From NCBI GenBank assembly GCA_963772065.1, contig CAVYVZ010000008.1, forward strand, positions 310,001-374,000: a DNA stretch of 64,000 nt, in the 5' to 3' direction. Shown here piece after piece: positions 26,985 through 36,764 of this stretch (positions within the stretch are counted from its first letter, which is position 1; every line of letters starts with the position of its first letter). Position numbers and translations under genes: made by a program. This stretch comes from CAVYVZ01 sp963772065 (lineage in GTDB: Bacteria; Acidobacteriota; Vicinamibacteria; Vicinamibacterales; UBA2999). Under the pieces are notes generated by a model that saw only the letters and a list, made by a program, of their open reading frames with translations, had not been told where the DNA came from and did not search any database.

Positions 26985-28313
26985 TTACCTTGCGGTCGTC
27001 GAACCCGCCTGGCCGTCCTCGATGAAGTAGGACTGGCAGACCAGGTCGAGCAGCTCCGGCGTCAACTCCACCTTCCGCTCTGCGTACTGACAGAGCGTCA
27101 CGACCTGGTCGATCAGATCGCGCGGGTGGCACGCGCGGCGCTGCAGCCGGCGCGGCACGTAATACCGATCGTGGAGGTGCTCGACCATCGCGTGGTCGTA
27201 CGGCAAGCCGTGGCGCCGGCAGTTCATCTCGAAGATGCGGCAGTACTGGTCGTAGGTCGGGTTCTTCGCGAAAATCTTGTACGGGATGCGGCGCAGGAAC
27301 GCCTCGTCGGCCAGCGAGTGCGGCTCGAGGTTGGTCGCGAAGACGATCATCAGCTCGAACGGCACCTGGAACTTGCGTCCCGTGTGCAGGTTCAGATAGT
27401 CCACCTTGGCCTCGAGCGGCACGACCCACCGGTTCAGCAGGTCGCGGGCGGGCACACGCTGGCGGCCGAAGTCGTCGAGAACCAGCACGCCGCCATTCGC
27501 CTTCACCTGCAGCGGCGCCTCGTAGAACGCCGACATCGAGTTGTAGCGCAGGTCGAGCATCTCCAGCGTCAGCTCGCCGCCGACCGTGATCACCGGCCGC
27601 CGGATTCTCGCCCATCGGCCGTCAACGGCATCGTCCGTCCGGATCAGGGAGCGCTCGGCGTCGCGCGCGCGGATCTCGTGCGTGACCGGGTCGTAGATCG
27701 AAATCACCTGTCCGTCGACGTCGAGCGCGTGTGGAACGTAAATGTCTCCCCCGAGGACGCGCCCGATGCCCTCCCCCATCACGCTCTTGCCGTTGCCGGG
27801 AGGTCCGTACAGGAACAGCGCGCGTCCCGCGCTGATGGCGGGACCGAGCTGGTTGAGCATGGCAGGCTCGACGACCAGGTGTTCAAACCCTTCGGAGACG
27901 CGCTCCTGGTCAATCCGTGGGCGGTCCGCCGAGAGGGCCGCCATATAGGACGTGTATTGCTCGAGCGGCACCGGCGCCGGCCCGACGTAGCCGCAGGCGT
28001 CGAGGCACCGCCGGGCGCGGTCGCGCCCCGCATCGGTCAACGCGTATCGGTATCCGGCGGTTCCGATGCCGGCCGAGCTCTTGACTTCCACCAGCTGCTC
28101 GGTCCGCAGGTTCACGAGCAGAGGTTCGAGGATGCCGTACGGCAAGCGCACCGAGTCCGCGAGGTCGATCCCGCGCGTTTCGCCACGGTACAGCCACTTC
28201 ATGACGAGCGCCGTGATCGCGTCGGGTGACAGACCGGTGCTTTCGAGCGTGGTTGACTTCTGAGGAGCCAGGACACGCTCGATCGCGGAGGCAGTGGTCA
28301 GCGCCACACTCAT
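26985..28313 (-). CDS. Winged-helix AAA+ ATPase at the 3' end of the Tad operon
   Basis: 442 residues. Residues ~20-110 look like a winged helix (LSPDAITALVMKWLYRGE, then YRYALTDAGRDRARR). The AAA+ core has Walker A LYGPPGNGKSVMGEG, Walker B GGVLVLDDFGRQRV, and sensor-1 MIVFATNLEPHSLADEAFLRR with arginines. There is no sigma-54 GAFTGA loop, so it is not an enhancer-binding protein; it is closer to MoxR/RuvB-like ATPases. Its ATG overlaps the DUF192 stop by 4 bp and the run continues from tadC, so it belongs to the pilus operon. A remodelling or assembly-switch role is inference. Confidence 0.75.
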   Translation of the reverse strand: MSVALTTASAIERVLAPQKSTTLESTGLSPDAITALVMKWLYRGETRGIDLADSVRLPYGILEPLLVNLRTEQLVEVKSSAGIGTAGYRYALTDAGRDRARRCLDACGYVGPAPVPLEQYTSYMAALSADRPRIDQERVSEGFEHLVVEPAMLNQLGPAISAGRALFLYGPPGNGKSVMGEGIGRVLGGDIYVPHALDVDGQVISIYDPVTHEIRARDAERSLIRTDDAVDGRWARIRRPVITVGGELTLEMLDLRYNSMSAFYEAPLQVKANGGVLVLDDFGRQRVPARDLLNRWVVPLEAKVDYLNLHTGRKFQVPFELMIVFATNLEPHSLADEAFLRRIPYKIFAKNPTYDQYCRIFEMNCRRHGLPYDHAMVEHLHDRYYVPRRLQRRACHPRDLIDQVVTLCQYAERKVELTPELLDLVCQSYFIEDGQAGSTTAR

Positions 28314-28696
28314 TGCGCCTCCCAGGCGGGTGTCAGCTGCAGCTCGATGCGGTGTCCGCACTCGGTATTCGTGCGGGAGAGGCTGCCCGCGGGGAGCTCG
28401 AGGACGCTGACGGCGCCGGGCCGCGGCAGGCGGACACGCCAGGGCCCGAGCTCCTGCACCGCATCGACGATGATGCCGTGCTCGTCCAGCGCGATGATGT
28501 CGATCGTGAAGCGCATGCCGCACGTGTGCACCCCGCGGCAGGGCGTGATGAGCAGCCCCTCGCCCGGCGCCAGGGCGCTGTGCTTCAGGAGGCCGACGGC
28601 CCGGTCCACCTTCTTGGTCGCCACCGTGACGCGGTTGGCCACCAGCTCGCCGGTATCCACATTGCGTGCGACAAGTCGCGTAGGCGTTTTCCTCAT
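28310..28696 (-). CDS. DUF192-family protein in the Tad operon
   Basis: 128 residues, one DUF192 domain: TKKVDRAVGLLKHSALAPGEGL, CRGVHTCGMRFTIDIIALDE (the conserved H-T-x-x-M signature with Cys) and VSVLELPAGSLSRTNTECGHRI. It lacks the signal peptide seen in many DUF192 proteins. DUF192 genes often sit in Tad/Flp loci of other bacteria, but no biochemical role is established. It is 4-bp coupled to the AAA+ gene and lies 23 bp after tadC. Confidence 0.82.
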   Translation of the reverse strand: MRKTPTRLVARNVDTGELVANRVTVATKKVDRAVGLLKHSALAPGEGLLITPCRGVHTCGMRFTIDIIALDEHGIIVDAVQELGPWRVRLPRPGAVSVLELPAGSLSRTNTECGHRIELQLTPAWEAQ

Positions 28697-28719
28697 GGCC
28701 TTCCCTGACGCGGTGCCGG

Positions 28720-29559
28720 TTACCCGCCGACTTCGAGGGGCACCAGCACGCGGATGAACTTGATGGCCGCCGGGCCGATCGTCACCACCCAGATTGCGGG
28801 AAAGATGCAGAGCACCAGCGGAAACACCATCTTGACGCCGGTCTTCGCCGCCGCCTCTTCGGCGCGCTGGCGCCGCTTCGTGCGCAGCGTCTCCGAATAC
28901 ACGCGCAGCGAGTTCGCGACGCTGGTGCCGAACTTGTCCGTCTGCACCAGCATGGCGACGAGCGATTTGAGGTCCTCCACGCCCGTGCGATCGGCGAGGT
29001 TCTTCAGCGCGTCCGCGCGGCCCCGTCCGGCGAGCAGCTCGAGATTGGTGAGCCGCAGCTCGCTCGAGAGCTCTGGATGCGCGAGCGCGAGCTCCTGCCC
29101 GACACGCGCCATGGCCTGATCCAGCCCGAGGCCAGCCTCCACGCTCACGACAAGCAGATCGAGCGCGTCAGGGAGGGACAGCTGGATGCGATGCTGGCGC
29201 TTCTTGGCGATGCGCGCCAGCCACATCGCCGGCGCGACGTAGCCGATCGCGGCCGCCACCAGCGCAAGACCGACGCTGGGCTTCATCACGATCGGCGTCG
29301 CCATCAGCGCGAAGAATGCAAGGGCGCACGCACCGCGAATGCCGAGGAAGATGTACAGCGCATCCGGGCGGCGATAGCCCGCCTGCACCAGCCGCCCCTG
29401 AATCTTCGTCAGCTCCGCGGGCGATTTCGGCACACGCTCGCCGATGCGCTTGAGGAACGCCGCAATCTGCTGCGGCTCGGCGGTGTCCTCGTTTCGCCGC
29501 TCGGGAATGCCGACTTCACGGAGCCGCTGGTCGAGCACGACCGAGCGTTTCGACAGCAC
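28720..29559 (-). CDS. tadC: TadC, type II/IV-like inner-membrane platform protein
   Basis: The recorded start is a GTG giving 279 residues. The T2SSF domain spans about 130-270: SLPDALDLLVVSVEAGLGLDQA, ELRLTNLELLAGRGRADAL and LVAMLVQTDKFGTSVANSLR. Membrane segments flank it, including a C-terminal hydrophobic end. The reading frame stays open upstream to the tadB stop and there encodes a hydrophobic helix (LLTLLPILAFAFGTTIVTAIA) that real TadC proteins have. The true start is therefore probably an unusual CTG near 29625-29628, only a few bases after the tadB stop. It pairs with TadB to form the pilus platform. Confidence 0.85.
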   Translation of the reverse strand: MLSKRSVVLDQRLREVGIPERRNEDTAEPQQIAAFLKRIGERVPKSPAELTKIQGRLVQAGYRRPDALYIFLGIRGACALAFFALMATPIVMKPSVGLALVAAAIGYVAPAMWLARIAKKRQHRIQLSLPDALDLLVVSVEAGLGLDQAMARVGQELALAHPELSSELRLTNLELLAGRGRADALKNLADRTGVEDLKSLVAMLVQTDKFGTSVANSLRVYSETLRTKRRQRAEEAAAKTGVKMVFPLVLCIFPAIWVVTIGPAAIKFIRVLVPLEVGG

Positions 29560-29629
29560 GACATAGGCGATCGCGGTGACGATCGTCGTGCCAAAGGCGA
29601 ACGCCAGGATTGGAAGCAGCGTCAGCAGG

Positions 29630-30592
29630 TTACACCTCGATCTTGACGACCCGTGTGATCCAGATCCATCCGACGATTTGCATCACGATCGCGATGACGA
29701 TCATCGTTTGGCCGATGCGATCCTTGAAGAGCATGTCCATGTGCTCCGGGTTGAGCATGGACAACGCCAGGCCGAGAAACGCCGGCAGCGCCAGCAGCAC
29801 ATATCCGGTGAACCGTCCGTGCGCCGTATGCACGCGGATCTGGCGTCGGATCTTGAAGCGCTCCCGGACGACGGCGGCGAGGTTGTCGAGAATCTCGGAC
29901 AGGTTGCCGCCCGTCTCGCGCTGAATCAGCACGGCCGTGGCGAAAAAGCGGACGTCGAGCAGCGGCACGCGGAGGGCCAGGTTGTTCAACGATTCGGTCA
30001 GGGGCAGCCCGAAGTTCTGCTCTTCGAAGGTCTTTCGAAACTCAGGGCCGACGGGATCGCCCAGTTCGTCGGCGACCATCTTCAGCCCCGCGGAGAATGC
30101 ATGGCCCGCCCGGATCGCACGTGAAATCAGGTCCAGCGCTTCGGGAAAATGCTCCTCGAACCGGTGCAGGCGTGACGTGCGCTTCTGACGCACGACGACG
30201 AACGGCACGGCCGCGCCGACGATGAACCCGAGCGCCACGAGCGGCGGACGATGCGTGAACTGCGCCGCGGTGAACAGGCCAATCACACCGAGGCCGATGG
30301 CGATCACCATCAGGGCGCTCAGACTCAGCTTCACGCCCGACTGTTCCAGCCAGCGATCGATGTGCAGGCCCCTGACAGCCCGATCGACGGCGGGCAGCGG
30401 ACCGGTCGCGTGCGTGCGCAGCAACGATTCGCCGTCAGCGGCGATCGCCCCTCCGCCGCTGAGCTCGAGCAGCCTGTGGTCCACCGTCCGGCGCAGCGCG
30501 GTCTGCGATCGGCCCGCCACGAGCATGTAGAGCCCGACGATGCCGCTGGTCGACGCCAGGAACACGATGCAGACCAGCAGCGGCAGCGGCAT
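29630..30592 (-). CDS. tadB: TadB, Flp pilus platform protein
   Basis: 320 residues with an N-terminal helix (LLVCIVFLASTSGIVGLYML), a central T2SSF domain and two C-terminal helices. The T2SSF signature is FEEHFPEALDLISRAIRAGHA, then FGLPLTESLNNLALRVP, and ATAVLIQRETGGNLSEILDNL. Its ATG overlaps the tadA stop (TGATG). With TadC it forms the inner-membrane platform that TadA drives. Confidence 0.9.
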   Translation of the reverse strand: MPLPLLVCIVFLASTSGIVGLYMLVAGRSQTALRRTVDHRLLELSGGGAIAADGESLLRTHATGPLPAVDRAVRGLHIDRWLEQSGVKLSLSALMVIAIGLGVIGLFTAAQFTHRPPLVALGFIVGAAVPFVVVRQKRTSRLHRFEEHFPEALDLISRAIRAGHAFSAGLKMVADELGDPVGPEFRKTFEEQNFGLPLTESLNNLALRVPLLDVRFFATAVLIQRETGGNLSEILDNLAAVVRERFKIRRQIRVHTAHGRFTGYVLLALPAFLGLALSMLNPEHMDMLFKDRIGQTMIVIAIVMQIVGWIWITRVVKIEV

Positions 30593-31929
30593 CACCGTAC
30601 CTCCGTGACACCGTCGAACATGTCCGGCGGCAACGAAACGCCGGCGGCGCGGAGCCGTTCGCACACCTTCGGCCGGACGCCCGTGGCCACGAAGCGGCCG
30701 ATGACGCGGCCCTCTTGGCCGATGCCGAGCTTGTCGAACCGGAAGATCTCCTGCATGGTGATGATGTCGCCTTCCATGCCGGTGATCTCCGAGATGCTCG
30801 TCACCTTGCGCGTGCCGTCGCTCAGGCGCGCCTGCTGGACGACAATCTGAATCGCCGACGAGATCTGCTGGCGCAGCGCCTTGTCCGGCAGGTTCACGTC
30901 GGCCATGGCAATCATCGTTTCGAGCCGCGACAGCGCGTCACGCGGCGAGTTCGCGTGAACGGTGGTGAGCGATCCGTCGTGTCCCGTGTTCATCGCCTGC
31001 AGCATGTCGAGTGCTTCTTCGCCTCGAACCTCGCCGACCACGATGCGGTCGGGACGCATGCGCAGCGCGTTGATCACGAGTTGCCGCTGCCGCACGGCGC
31101 CCTTGCCTTCGACGTTCGGCGGCCGCGTTTCGAGACGCACCACGTGCTCCTGATGGAGCTGGAGCTCGGCTGCGTCCTCGATCGTCACGATGCGCTCGCG
31201 ATCGGAGATGAATGACGACAGCACGTTGAGGAGCGTCGTCTTGCCGGCGCCCGTGCCGCCGCTGATCAGGCAATTGAGCTTCGAGTTGACGCAGTGCCTG
31301 AGGAACTCGAGCATGTTGGCCGTGAGTGCCCGGAACTCGACGAGGTTGTCGGCCTTGAGCCGTTCCGCCGGAAAGCGGCGGATCGAGAGCAGCGGACCGT
31401 CGACTGCGAGCGGCGCAATGACCGCGTTCACACGTGAGCCATCCGGCAGCCGCGCGTCCACCATTGGCGAGCTGTCGTCGATCCGGCGACCGACGCCGCT
31501 CACGATCCGATCGATCACCCGCAGCAGGTGCTGGTCGTCCTGGAAGGCGGCGGGGACGCGCTCGAGACGGCCCTGGCGCTCCACGAACACCTGCTTGTGG
31601 GTGTTCACGAGAATGTCGCTGACCGTTCGGTCGCGCAGCAGCGGCTCGAGCGGGCCGAAGCCGAACACCTCGTCCAGCACGTCGCCGACGATCGCTTCCC
31701 GCTCGCTGAGCGACAGCGGAATGCCGGACTCGACGATCAGCGATGAGACGAGGGGCCGGATCTCGGCTTCCACGCGACTTCGCTCGACGCTGGCGAGCTT
31801 CTCGAGGTTCAGCCGGGTGAGCAGCTTTCGATGAACGACGCCGCGAACCTCGAGATACTGGGCCTTCCGCGCGTCGGCCCTCGGGACGCCGACCTGGACG
31901 CTGGGAGAGGAATTCGAGACAACCGCCAT
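30592..31929 (-). CDS. tadA: TadA/CpaF pilus assembly ATPase
   Basis: 445 residues. A PilT/VirB11-like secretion ATPase with an N-terminal domain and EVFGFGPLEPLLRD, then SDILVNTHKQVFVERQGRLE. Walker A is SGGTGAGKTTLLNVLSSF (about 223-235). The Asp box reads IVTIEDAAELQLHQ and Walker B RPDRIVVGEVRGEEALD, followed by the His box TGHDGSLTTVHAN. All catalytic boxes are intact, so it should power Flp extension, possibly also retraction. It lies between tadZ (3 bp gap) and tadB. Confidence 0.93.
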   Translation of the reverse strand: MAVVSNSSPSVQVGVPRADARKAQYLEVRGVVHRKLLTRLNLEKLASVERSRVEAEIRPLVSSLIVESGIPLSLSEREAIVGDVLDEVFGFGPLEPLLRDRTVSDILVNTHKQVFVERQGRLERVPAAFQDDQHLLRVIDRIVSGVGRRIDDSSPMVDARLPDGSRVNAVIAPLAVDGPLLSIRRFPAERLKADNLVEFRALTANMLEFLRHCVNSKLNCLISGGTGAGKTTLLNVLSSFISDRERIVTIEDAAELQLHQEHVVRLETRPPNVEGKGAVRQRQLVINALRMRPDRIVVGEVRGEEALDMLQAMNTGHDGSLTTVHANSPRDALSRLETMIAMADVNLPDKALRQQISSAIQIVVQQARLSDGTRKVTSISEITGMEGDIITMQEIFRFDKLGIGQEGRVIGRFVATGVRPKVCERLRAAGVSLPPDMFDGVTEVR

Positions 31930-31932
31930 GGC

Positions 31933-33117
31933 TTAGAACAATCCCAGGAAATGACCGCGGCGCCGCTCGCCGCCTGCCGCCGCCGGTAGTTCATCGGGGT
32001 GCAAGATGCCTTGCGTGAAGCGCGTGAACTGCGACGAGAGCTCCGTGTGGTTGCTGAGCGTCAGCGGCACGCCCGAGTTGAGCGCCGCCGACACCGTGTT
32101 GTAGTCGCTGGCGAAAGCCTGCGCAATCGGGTGGCCCAATGCCGTCTCTATCTGCTTCGGCGCAATGAGGTGCTGATCGGAGGTGCGGTTGAGGACCACA
32201 CGCAGCCGATCGCGGTCGGCGCCAAGCTGGCTGATGCGGTCGACGAGCCGTTGCGTGTTGCGGATCGACGGCACGTCGGGGTTGGCGACGACGTAGATCG
32301 TGTCGGCGCCATAGACCGCGACTTCCGCGCAGGCGCTGGTCACCGTGCCGGCGTCGATCACGATGTACTGGTAGAACCGCGCGAGGATCTGCAGGAGCTG
32401 CTCAACCGCGGCGGCATCCTGCGGACCGGGACGGTCGACCTGCTCGGCGCCGGCGAGAATGTCGAGGCCCGACTTGTGGCGCGTGACGAGCTCCCGCAGG
32501 AAGTCCGCATCGATCCGGTGGAGGTTGTCGATGGCGTCCACGACCGTGAAGCGCGGCCGAACGCCGAGGAACAGCGCCACCTCGCCGAGGAACTGATGCA
32601 GATCGATGATGAGCGCAGGCTTCTTCGTGGTGCGGGCGATATCGATGGCCGTGTTCACCGCGAGCGTTGTGGTACCGGCGCCGCCCTTTGCTCCGAAGAA
32701 TGAGAGCGTCTGCGCGGCCGGCCAATCGCCGACGCGGCTCTTCGCCCGCTCGGCGGCACGGGCCAGCGCCGATCGCAGGCTCTCGTCGAACGTCGAGATC
32801 TGCCCCTGCTCGAGCGGCCACGCGACGAACTCGTTCGCGCCGGCGCGCATCGCCTGGAGGATCTGCTCCGGCTCGGAGCCGCGGGCGACCGCGACGATGT
32901 CCGCCGACGCCCAGGCGGTCCGGACGCGCTCGACCGCCCATTGCACGGACGCGGCCCCGGCACGGATGTCGGCGATGACGAGGTCAGGGCCGCTGCCGGC
33001 GCCGAGGTGCCGTTCCTCGGCCACGCCAATCGACAGACCGCTCATCCGAAGACGGCGGGTGATGTTCGTGCGGAAGTCCTGGTCGCGGGTGGCGATGACG
33101 GCGGTGAGCTGTGCCAT
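31933..33117 (-). CDS. tadZ: TadZ/CpaE, MinD-like pilus localisation ATPase
   Basis: 394 residues. Residues 1-125 form an atypical receiver (AVIATRDQDFRTNITRRLR, VIADIRAG). The ParA/MinD ATPase begins near 135: SFFGAKGGAGTTTLAVNTA (deviant Walker A, KGGxGTTT) and LIIDLHQFLGEVALFLG, then VIDAGTVTSACAEVA in switch II. TadZ proteins place the Tad machine, often at a pole. It lies 6 bp after the secretin gene. Confidence 0.9.
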   Translation of the reverse strand: MAQLTAVIATRDQDFRTNITRRLRMSGLSIGVAEERHLGAGSGPDLVIADIRAGAASVQWAVERVRTAWASADIVAVARGSEPEQILQAMRAGANEFVAWPLEQGQISTFDESLRSALARAAERAKSRVGDWPAAQTLSFFGAKGGAGTTTLAVNTAIDIARTTKKPALIIDLHQFLGEVALFLGVRPRFTVVDAIDNLHRIDADFLRELVTRHKSGLDILAGAEQVDRPGPQDAAAVEQLLQILARFYQYIVIDAGTVTSACAEVAVYGADTIYVVANPDVPSIRNTQRLVDRISQLGADRDRLRVVLNRTSDQHLIAPKQIETALGHPIAQAFASDYNTVSAALNSGVPLTLSNHTELSSQFTRFTQGILHPDELPAAAGGERRRGHFLGLF

Positions 33118-33123
33118 CGCGCC

Positions 33124-35094
33124 CTACCAGGTTCTGCGCGAGCGGAGCGGCGGATAGGGATCGCTGAGCGCGCGGCGCTTTGCCGCCCGCTGCTGCGCCT
33201 TCTTCTTGTCGTCGACCTTCTTGCGCTCCGCTTCCGCGCGCTGCTCGTCGAGCTTCTTCACGCGCTGCTCGGTTTCAGCCGTGGTCGGCGGATCGACCGG
33301 CGCCGGCTGATCGCTGACCAGCATCGACTGCTCGGAGTCGGGCTTCGGCTGCTCGGCGGATTTCTTCTGGAGCTCCGCGGCCTTCTTCTGCTGCTCGGCG
33401 AGCCGCTTCTGCTGCTCCTCGTCCTGCTTCTTCTGCTCGGCCTGAAGCTTCTTGAGCTGCGCCAGCTGTTTCTTCTGTTCCTCGACCTGCCGCTTGTGCT
33501 CCTCGGCCTGGCGCCTCGCGTCCACCTCGGCGGCCTCGCGGGCACGCTTCTCTTCGTCCCGCAGCCGCTTCTCGTCCTCGCGACGGGCACGTTCCTCCGC
33601 CTTCTTGTCCACCTTCGGCGCAGGCGCGTCGGGAACGGACGCGACGGCCGGCATCGGCGCAGGCGCGGCGGCCGAGCGCGCAGGCGCATTCGTTCCCGGA
33701 GGGTTCAGATCCGTCGGACGCTGCGGGGTGAACGCGGGCGACGGCGATCCGATGGTCTTGTTCTCGGGTCCCATGAAGGGTTCAACGAGGTCGGGGATCT
33801 TCGAGGTCACGCCGGTCGAATCGCGGCGCAGAATCTGCGGCGTGATCATGACCACGAGCTCCGTCGAGTTCTTCTGGTACGCGCGGCTGCGGAACAGATA
33901 GCCCAGAATCGGGATGTCGCCGATCCCCGGCACCTTGCTCATCGTCTGCGTGACTGTGTTGTCCATCAGGCCGGCGATGGCAAACGTCTGCCCGTCGCGC
34001 AGCTCGACCTCGGTCTCGGTGCGCCGCGTCGACAGCGCCGGCACGCGGAACCCCTCGAACGTGACCGCGTTGCCGAAGTCGAGCGCGCTCACCTCGGGCA
34101 TGACCTTGAGATGCACGAGGTCGTTGCCAACCACCGTGGGGGTGAAGCGCAGCCTGATCCCGAACTCCTTGAAGACGATCGACACTGCCGCGAGGCCGCC
34201 CGTTCCCGAAACGACGGGATACGGATATTCGCCGCCCGCGAGGAAGCTCGCTTCCTTGCCGTTCTGCGTCACCAAGTTCGGCTCGGCGAGGCTCTGAAAG
34301 AGGCCCTTCTCCTTCAACGCGCGGATGACGGTGCCGATGTTCTCCTTGGTGTTGAACAAGAAGAGGTTCAGGAAATCGCTGAACACCAGGCCGCCCTTGT
34401 CAGTATCGAATTCGGGCGCCGCGAACTGCTGCGTGCCGACGCGGCCCACCCAATCCTTGTGACCGCTCGCCCCGGTGAAGAACGACGTGCCAAGCTCCTG
34501 CATGGCGCTGCGACTCACTTCGGCGAAGCGGACGCGCAGCAGAACCTGGTTGCTCGCCACGCCTTCCTGCTGGCGCAGCAGGTTGACGACGTTCTCAGCC
34601 TTCTCGACGTAGCCGGTCGCCAGGGAACTCGCTTTGTCGACGACGTATTTGCTGGTGACGATGCCCGACAGCACGACGTCGTCCCCATTGCTCGACACCA
34701 GGATGGGCTCACCGGGGAACAGCTGCCGGACGCGCTGCTCGAGCTCGCTGAGATCGCGGCGCACCACCACGTCGTACGTCGTGATGTCCCCGTTGTCGCC
34801 CCACACGAGGAGCGAGATCGTCCCGGGCAGCTTGCCGTGCACGAGCACTTCGTACGGCGAGGTCACCATGGCGTCGGCGATCTCGGGCTTCGGCAACGAC
34901 ACGCGCTTGATCGGGCGGCCGGTCCGGAGAACCGTCGAGCGTCCGACCAACAGATCGACGCGTTCGACGGGCGTGGCCGCGACGGCGTTGCCGGCCCGCG
35001 CCGCGAGCGGCGCCTGCGCCAGCGACGGCACAACCATGATCACGATCAAGGCTGCGGTCAGCCCAGCGCGGTAGACGGTTCGAAGGCTCTTCAT
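33124..35094 (-). CDS. cpaC: RcpA/CpaC secretin with a coiled-coil C-terminal extension
   Basis: 656 residues. Start ATG 35094 is chosen because AGGAG precedes it by 6 nt; an in-frame TTG lies two codons upstream. A signal peptide is followed by the pilus-secretin N-domain (VDLLVGRSTVLRTGRPIKRV, split) and BON-like SSNGDDVVLSGIVTS. The secretin domain runs from about 225 to 440 and ends at VPGIGDIPILGYLFRSRAYQ with VVMITPQIL. Unusually, some 210 more residues follow: Pro/Ala linker, then a highly charged Lys/Glu/Gln-rich coiled coil (about 515-650). Normal CpaC proteins stop soon after the secretin domain, so the tail is extra and may contact PEGA or peptidoglycan partners. Confidence 0.9.
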   Translation of the reverse strand: MKSLRTVYRAGLTAALIVIMVVPSLAQAPLAARAGNAVAATPVERVDLLVGRSTVLRTGRPIKRVSLPKPEIADAMVTSPYEVLVHGKLPGTISLLVWGDNGDITTYDVVVRRDLSELEQRVRQLFPGEPILVSSNGDDVVLSGIVTSKYVVDKASSLATGYVEKAENVVNLLRQQEGVASNQVLLRVRFAEVSRSAMQELGTSFFTGASGHKDWVGRVGTQQFAAPEFDTDKGGLVFSDFLNLFLFNTKENIGTVIRALKEKGLFQSLAEPNLVTQNGKEASFLAGGEYPYPVVSGTGGLAAVSIVFKEFGIRLRFTPTVVGNDLVHLKVMPEVSALDFGNAVTFEGFRVPALSTRRTETEVELRDGQTFAIAGLMDNTVTQTMSKVPGIGDIPILGYLFRSRAYQKNSTELVVMITPQILRRDSTGVTSKIPDLVEPFMGPENKTIGSPSPAFTPQRPTDLNPPGTNAPARSAAAPAPMPAVASVPDAPAPKVDKKAEERARREDEKRLRDEEKRAREAAEVDARRQAEEHKRQVEEQKKQLAQLKKLQAEQKKQDEEQQKRLAEQQKKAAELQKKSAEQPKPDSEQSMLVSDQPAPVDPPTTAETEQRVKKLDEQRAEAERKKVDDKKKAQQRAAKRRALSDPYPPLRSRRTW

Positions 35095-35103
35095 CCTCAA
35101 CTC

Positions 35104-35931
35104 CTATCCGACGACGGACTTCTCGCGCTTGTCGCCGCGAATGATTTCGACGGCGGGCGGCGGCACCGGCGCGGGTGCGGGGGCCGGCGCACGGCCTGCG
35201 ACGCGCGGGCGCGGTGCGGGCGCCACACCCATCAATGCGGCGGGACGAATACCCGTGGTCGCCGGAGACTGCTTGTCGACGGGGTTGCGAAGCGCGAGAT
35301 TGATTTGTCCTTCCGTGCTTGCCAGCGCGAGACGCTCGGATTCCTCCGGGGTCACGAGCAGCGTGACCACGGTCACCTGCATCGGCTTGCCATCCTGCTG
35401 GTTCTCCATGCGGGTGCCGGCGGTCAGCACCTGCACCTGTGTCAGCACGATTTTCGACGTCATCTCTTCCGGGCGTCCCGTGGGGCTCTGCGTGGCCAGG
35501 ACGTCGACGAAGGTGCCGGGCAGGACATAGCCCGCCACGCTGATCACTTCATTGACCTTCACCGAGACGGCTCGCTTGCCCGGCGGAATGATCGGCGGCA
35601 GGCCAGCGCCCGCCTCCTTCGAGGCCAGCTTCGCAGGCAGGATCGGTTCGTTGCGCACCACGGAGGCGATGAGCCCTCGGCCGACGAGCTCCGACGGCTG
35701 CGAGAACGCGCCCTCCGGCACAGATTCTCTGGGCCATTCGACGGCGCTGAGATCGTCCTGCCGCAGCTCGGTGCCGAGCGCCAAGTCCGCGCGCGCGATC
35801 ACCACCGTGCTCGTCGGCATGTTGACCGTCTTCACCGGCACACTCTGCAGATAGCTGTACGTGCCCGCCGCCAGCCCTCCGCCAGTGAGCAGCGCCACCA
35901 TCAACACGACCATCACTCTGACGCGCGTCAT
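35104..35931 (-). CDS. cpaB: CpaB/RcpC, Flp pilus assembly SAF-domain protein
   Basis: 275 residues. A membrane or signal segment (VMVVLMVALLTGGGLAAGTY) precedes the SAF domain (VVIARADLALGTELRQDDLSAV, split), then the RcpC domain: GKRAVSVKVNEVISVAGYVLPG and VTVVTLLVTPEESERLALAS. The C-terminus is Pro/Ala-rich. CpaB sits in the periplasm next to the secretin and is needed for pilus biogenesis. It precedes the secretin gene by 3-9 bp. Confidence 0.9.
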   Translation of the reverse strand: MTRVRVMVVLMVALLTGGGLAAGTYSYLQSVPVKTVNMPTSTVVIARADLALGTELRQDDLSAVEWPRESVPEGAFSQPSELVGRGLIASVVRNEPILPAKLASKEAGAGLPPIIPPGKRAVSVKVNEVISVAGYVLPGTFVDVLATQSPTGRPEEMTSKIVLTQVQVLTAGTRMENQQDGKPMQVTVVTLLVTPEESERLALASTEGQINLALRNPVDKQSPATTGIRPAALMGVAPAPRPRVAGRAPAPAPAPVPPPAVEIIRGDKREKSVVG

Positions 35932-35956
35932 AAGCTCTCTCCCTGTCCCCTGACCC

Positions 35957-36514
<558 letters not shown>

Positions 36515-36516
36515 CG

Positions 36517-36693
36517 TCAGAATCCCGTGGAGATGGCGAGCCAGACGTCGTTGAGTTGTTTGCCCAGCAACGTCAGCGCGCCGACCACGAACGTCGCGAT
36601 CAGCGAGGTGAGAAGGCCGTATTCGAGCAGATCCTGGCCTTCGCTCTTGCGTGCGCGCCGTCCGAATGCCGCAACGGCAACGATGTTGCCCAT
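36517..36693 (-). CDS. flp: Flp pilin, divergent paralogue
   Basis: 58 residues. The Flp motif is SEGQDLLEYGLLTSLIATF: processing at the G just before QDLLEY leaves a short mature pilin with the conserved Glu-Tyr pair. The hydrophobic helix then runs to VVGALTLLGKQLNDVWLAI. It differs from the other two pilins in the C-terminal half, so it may be a minor or tip subunit. An AGGAG site precedes the ATG; the frame is open further upstream but that extension lacks a ribosome site. Confidence 0.85.
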   Translation of the reverse strand: MGNIVAVAAFGRRARKSEGQDLLEYGLLTSLIATFVVGALTLLGKQLNDVWLAISTGF

Positions 36694-36714
36694 GTCACTC
36701 TCCTGTGGCGATGA

Positions 36715-36743
36715 GGAGCGGAGCGCCGCAGCGCACCCGCTCC
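36715..36743 (-). other. Stem-loop in the leader of the divergent pilin gene
   Basis: GGAGCGG (36715-36721) pairs with CCGCTCC (36737-36743), with a 15-nt loop, in the 71-bp gap between two pilin genes. No U-tract follows. It may act as a processing or stability element that sets the ratio of pilins to assembly genes. Confidence 0.5.
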
Positions 36744-36764
36744 GAGCCGCCAACGCCGCAGCCC

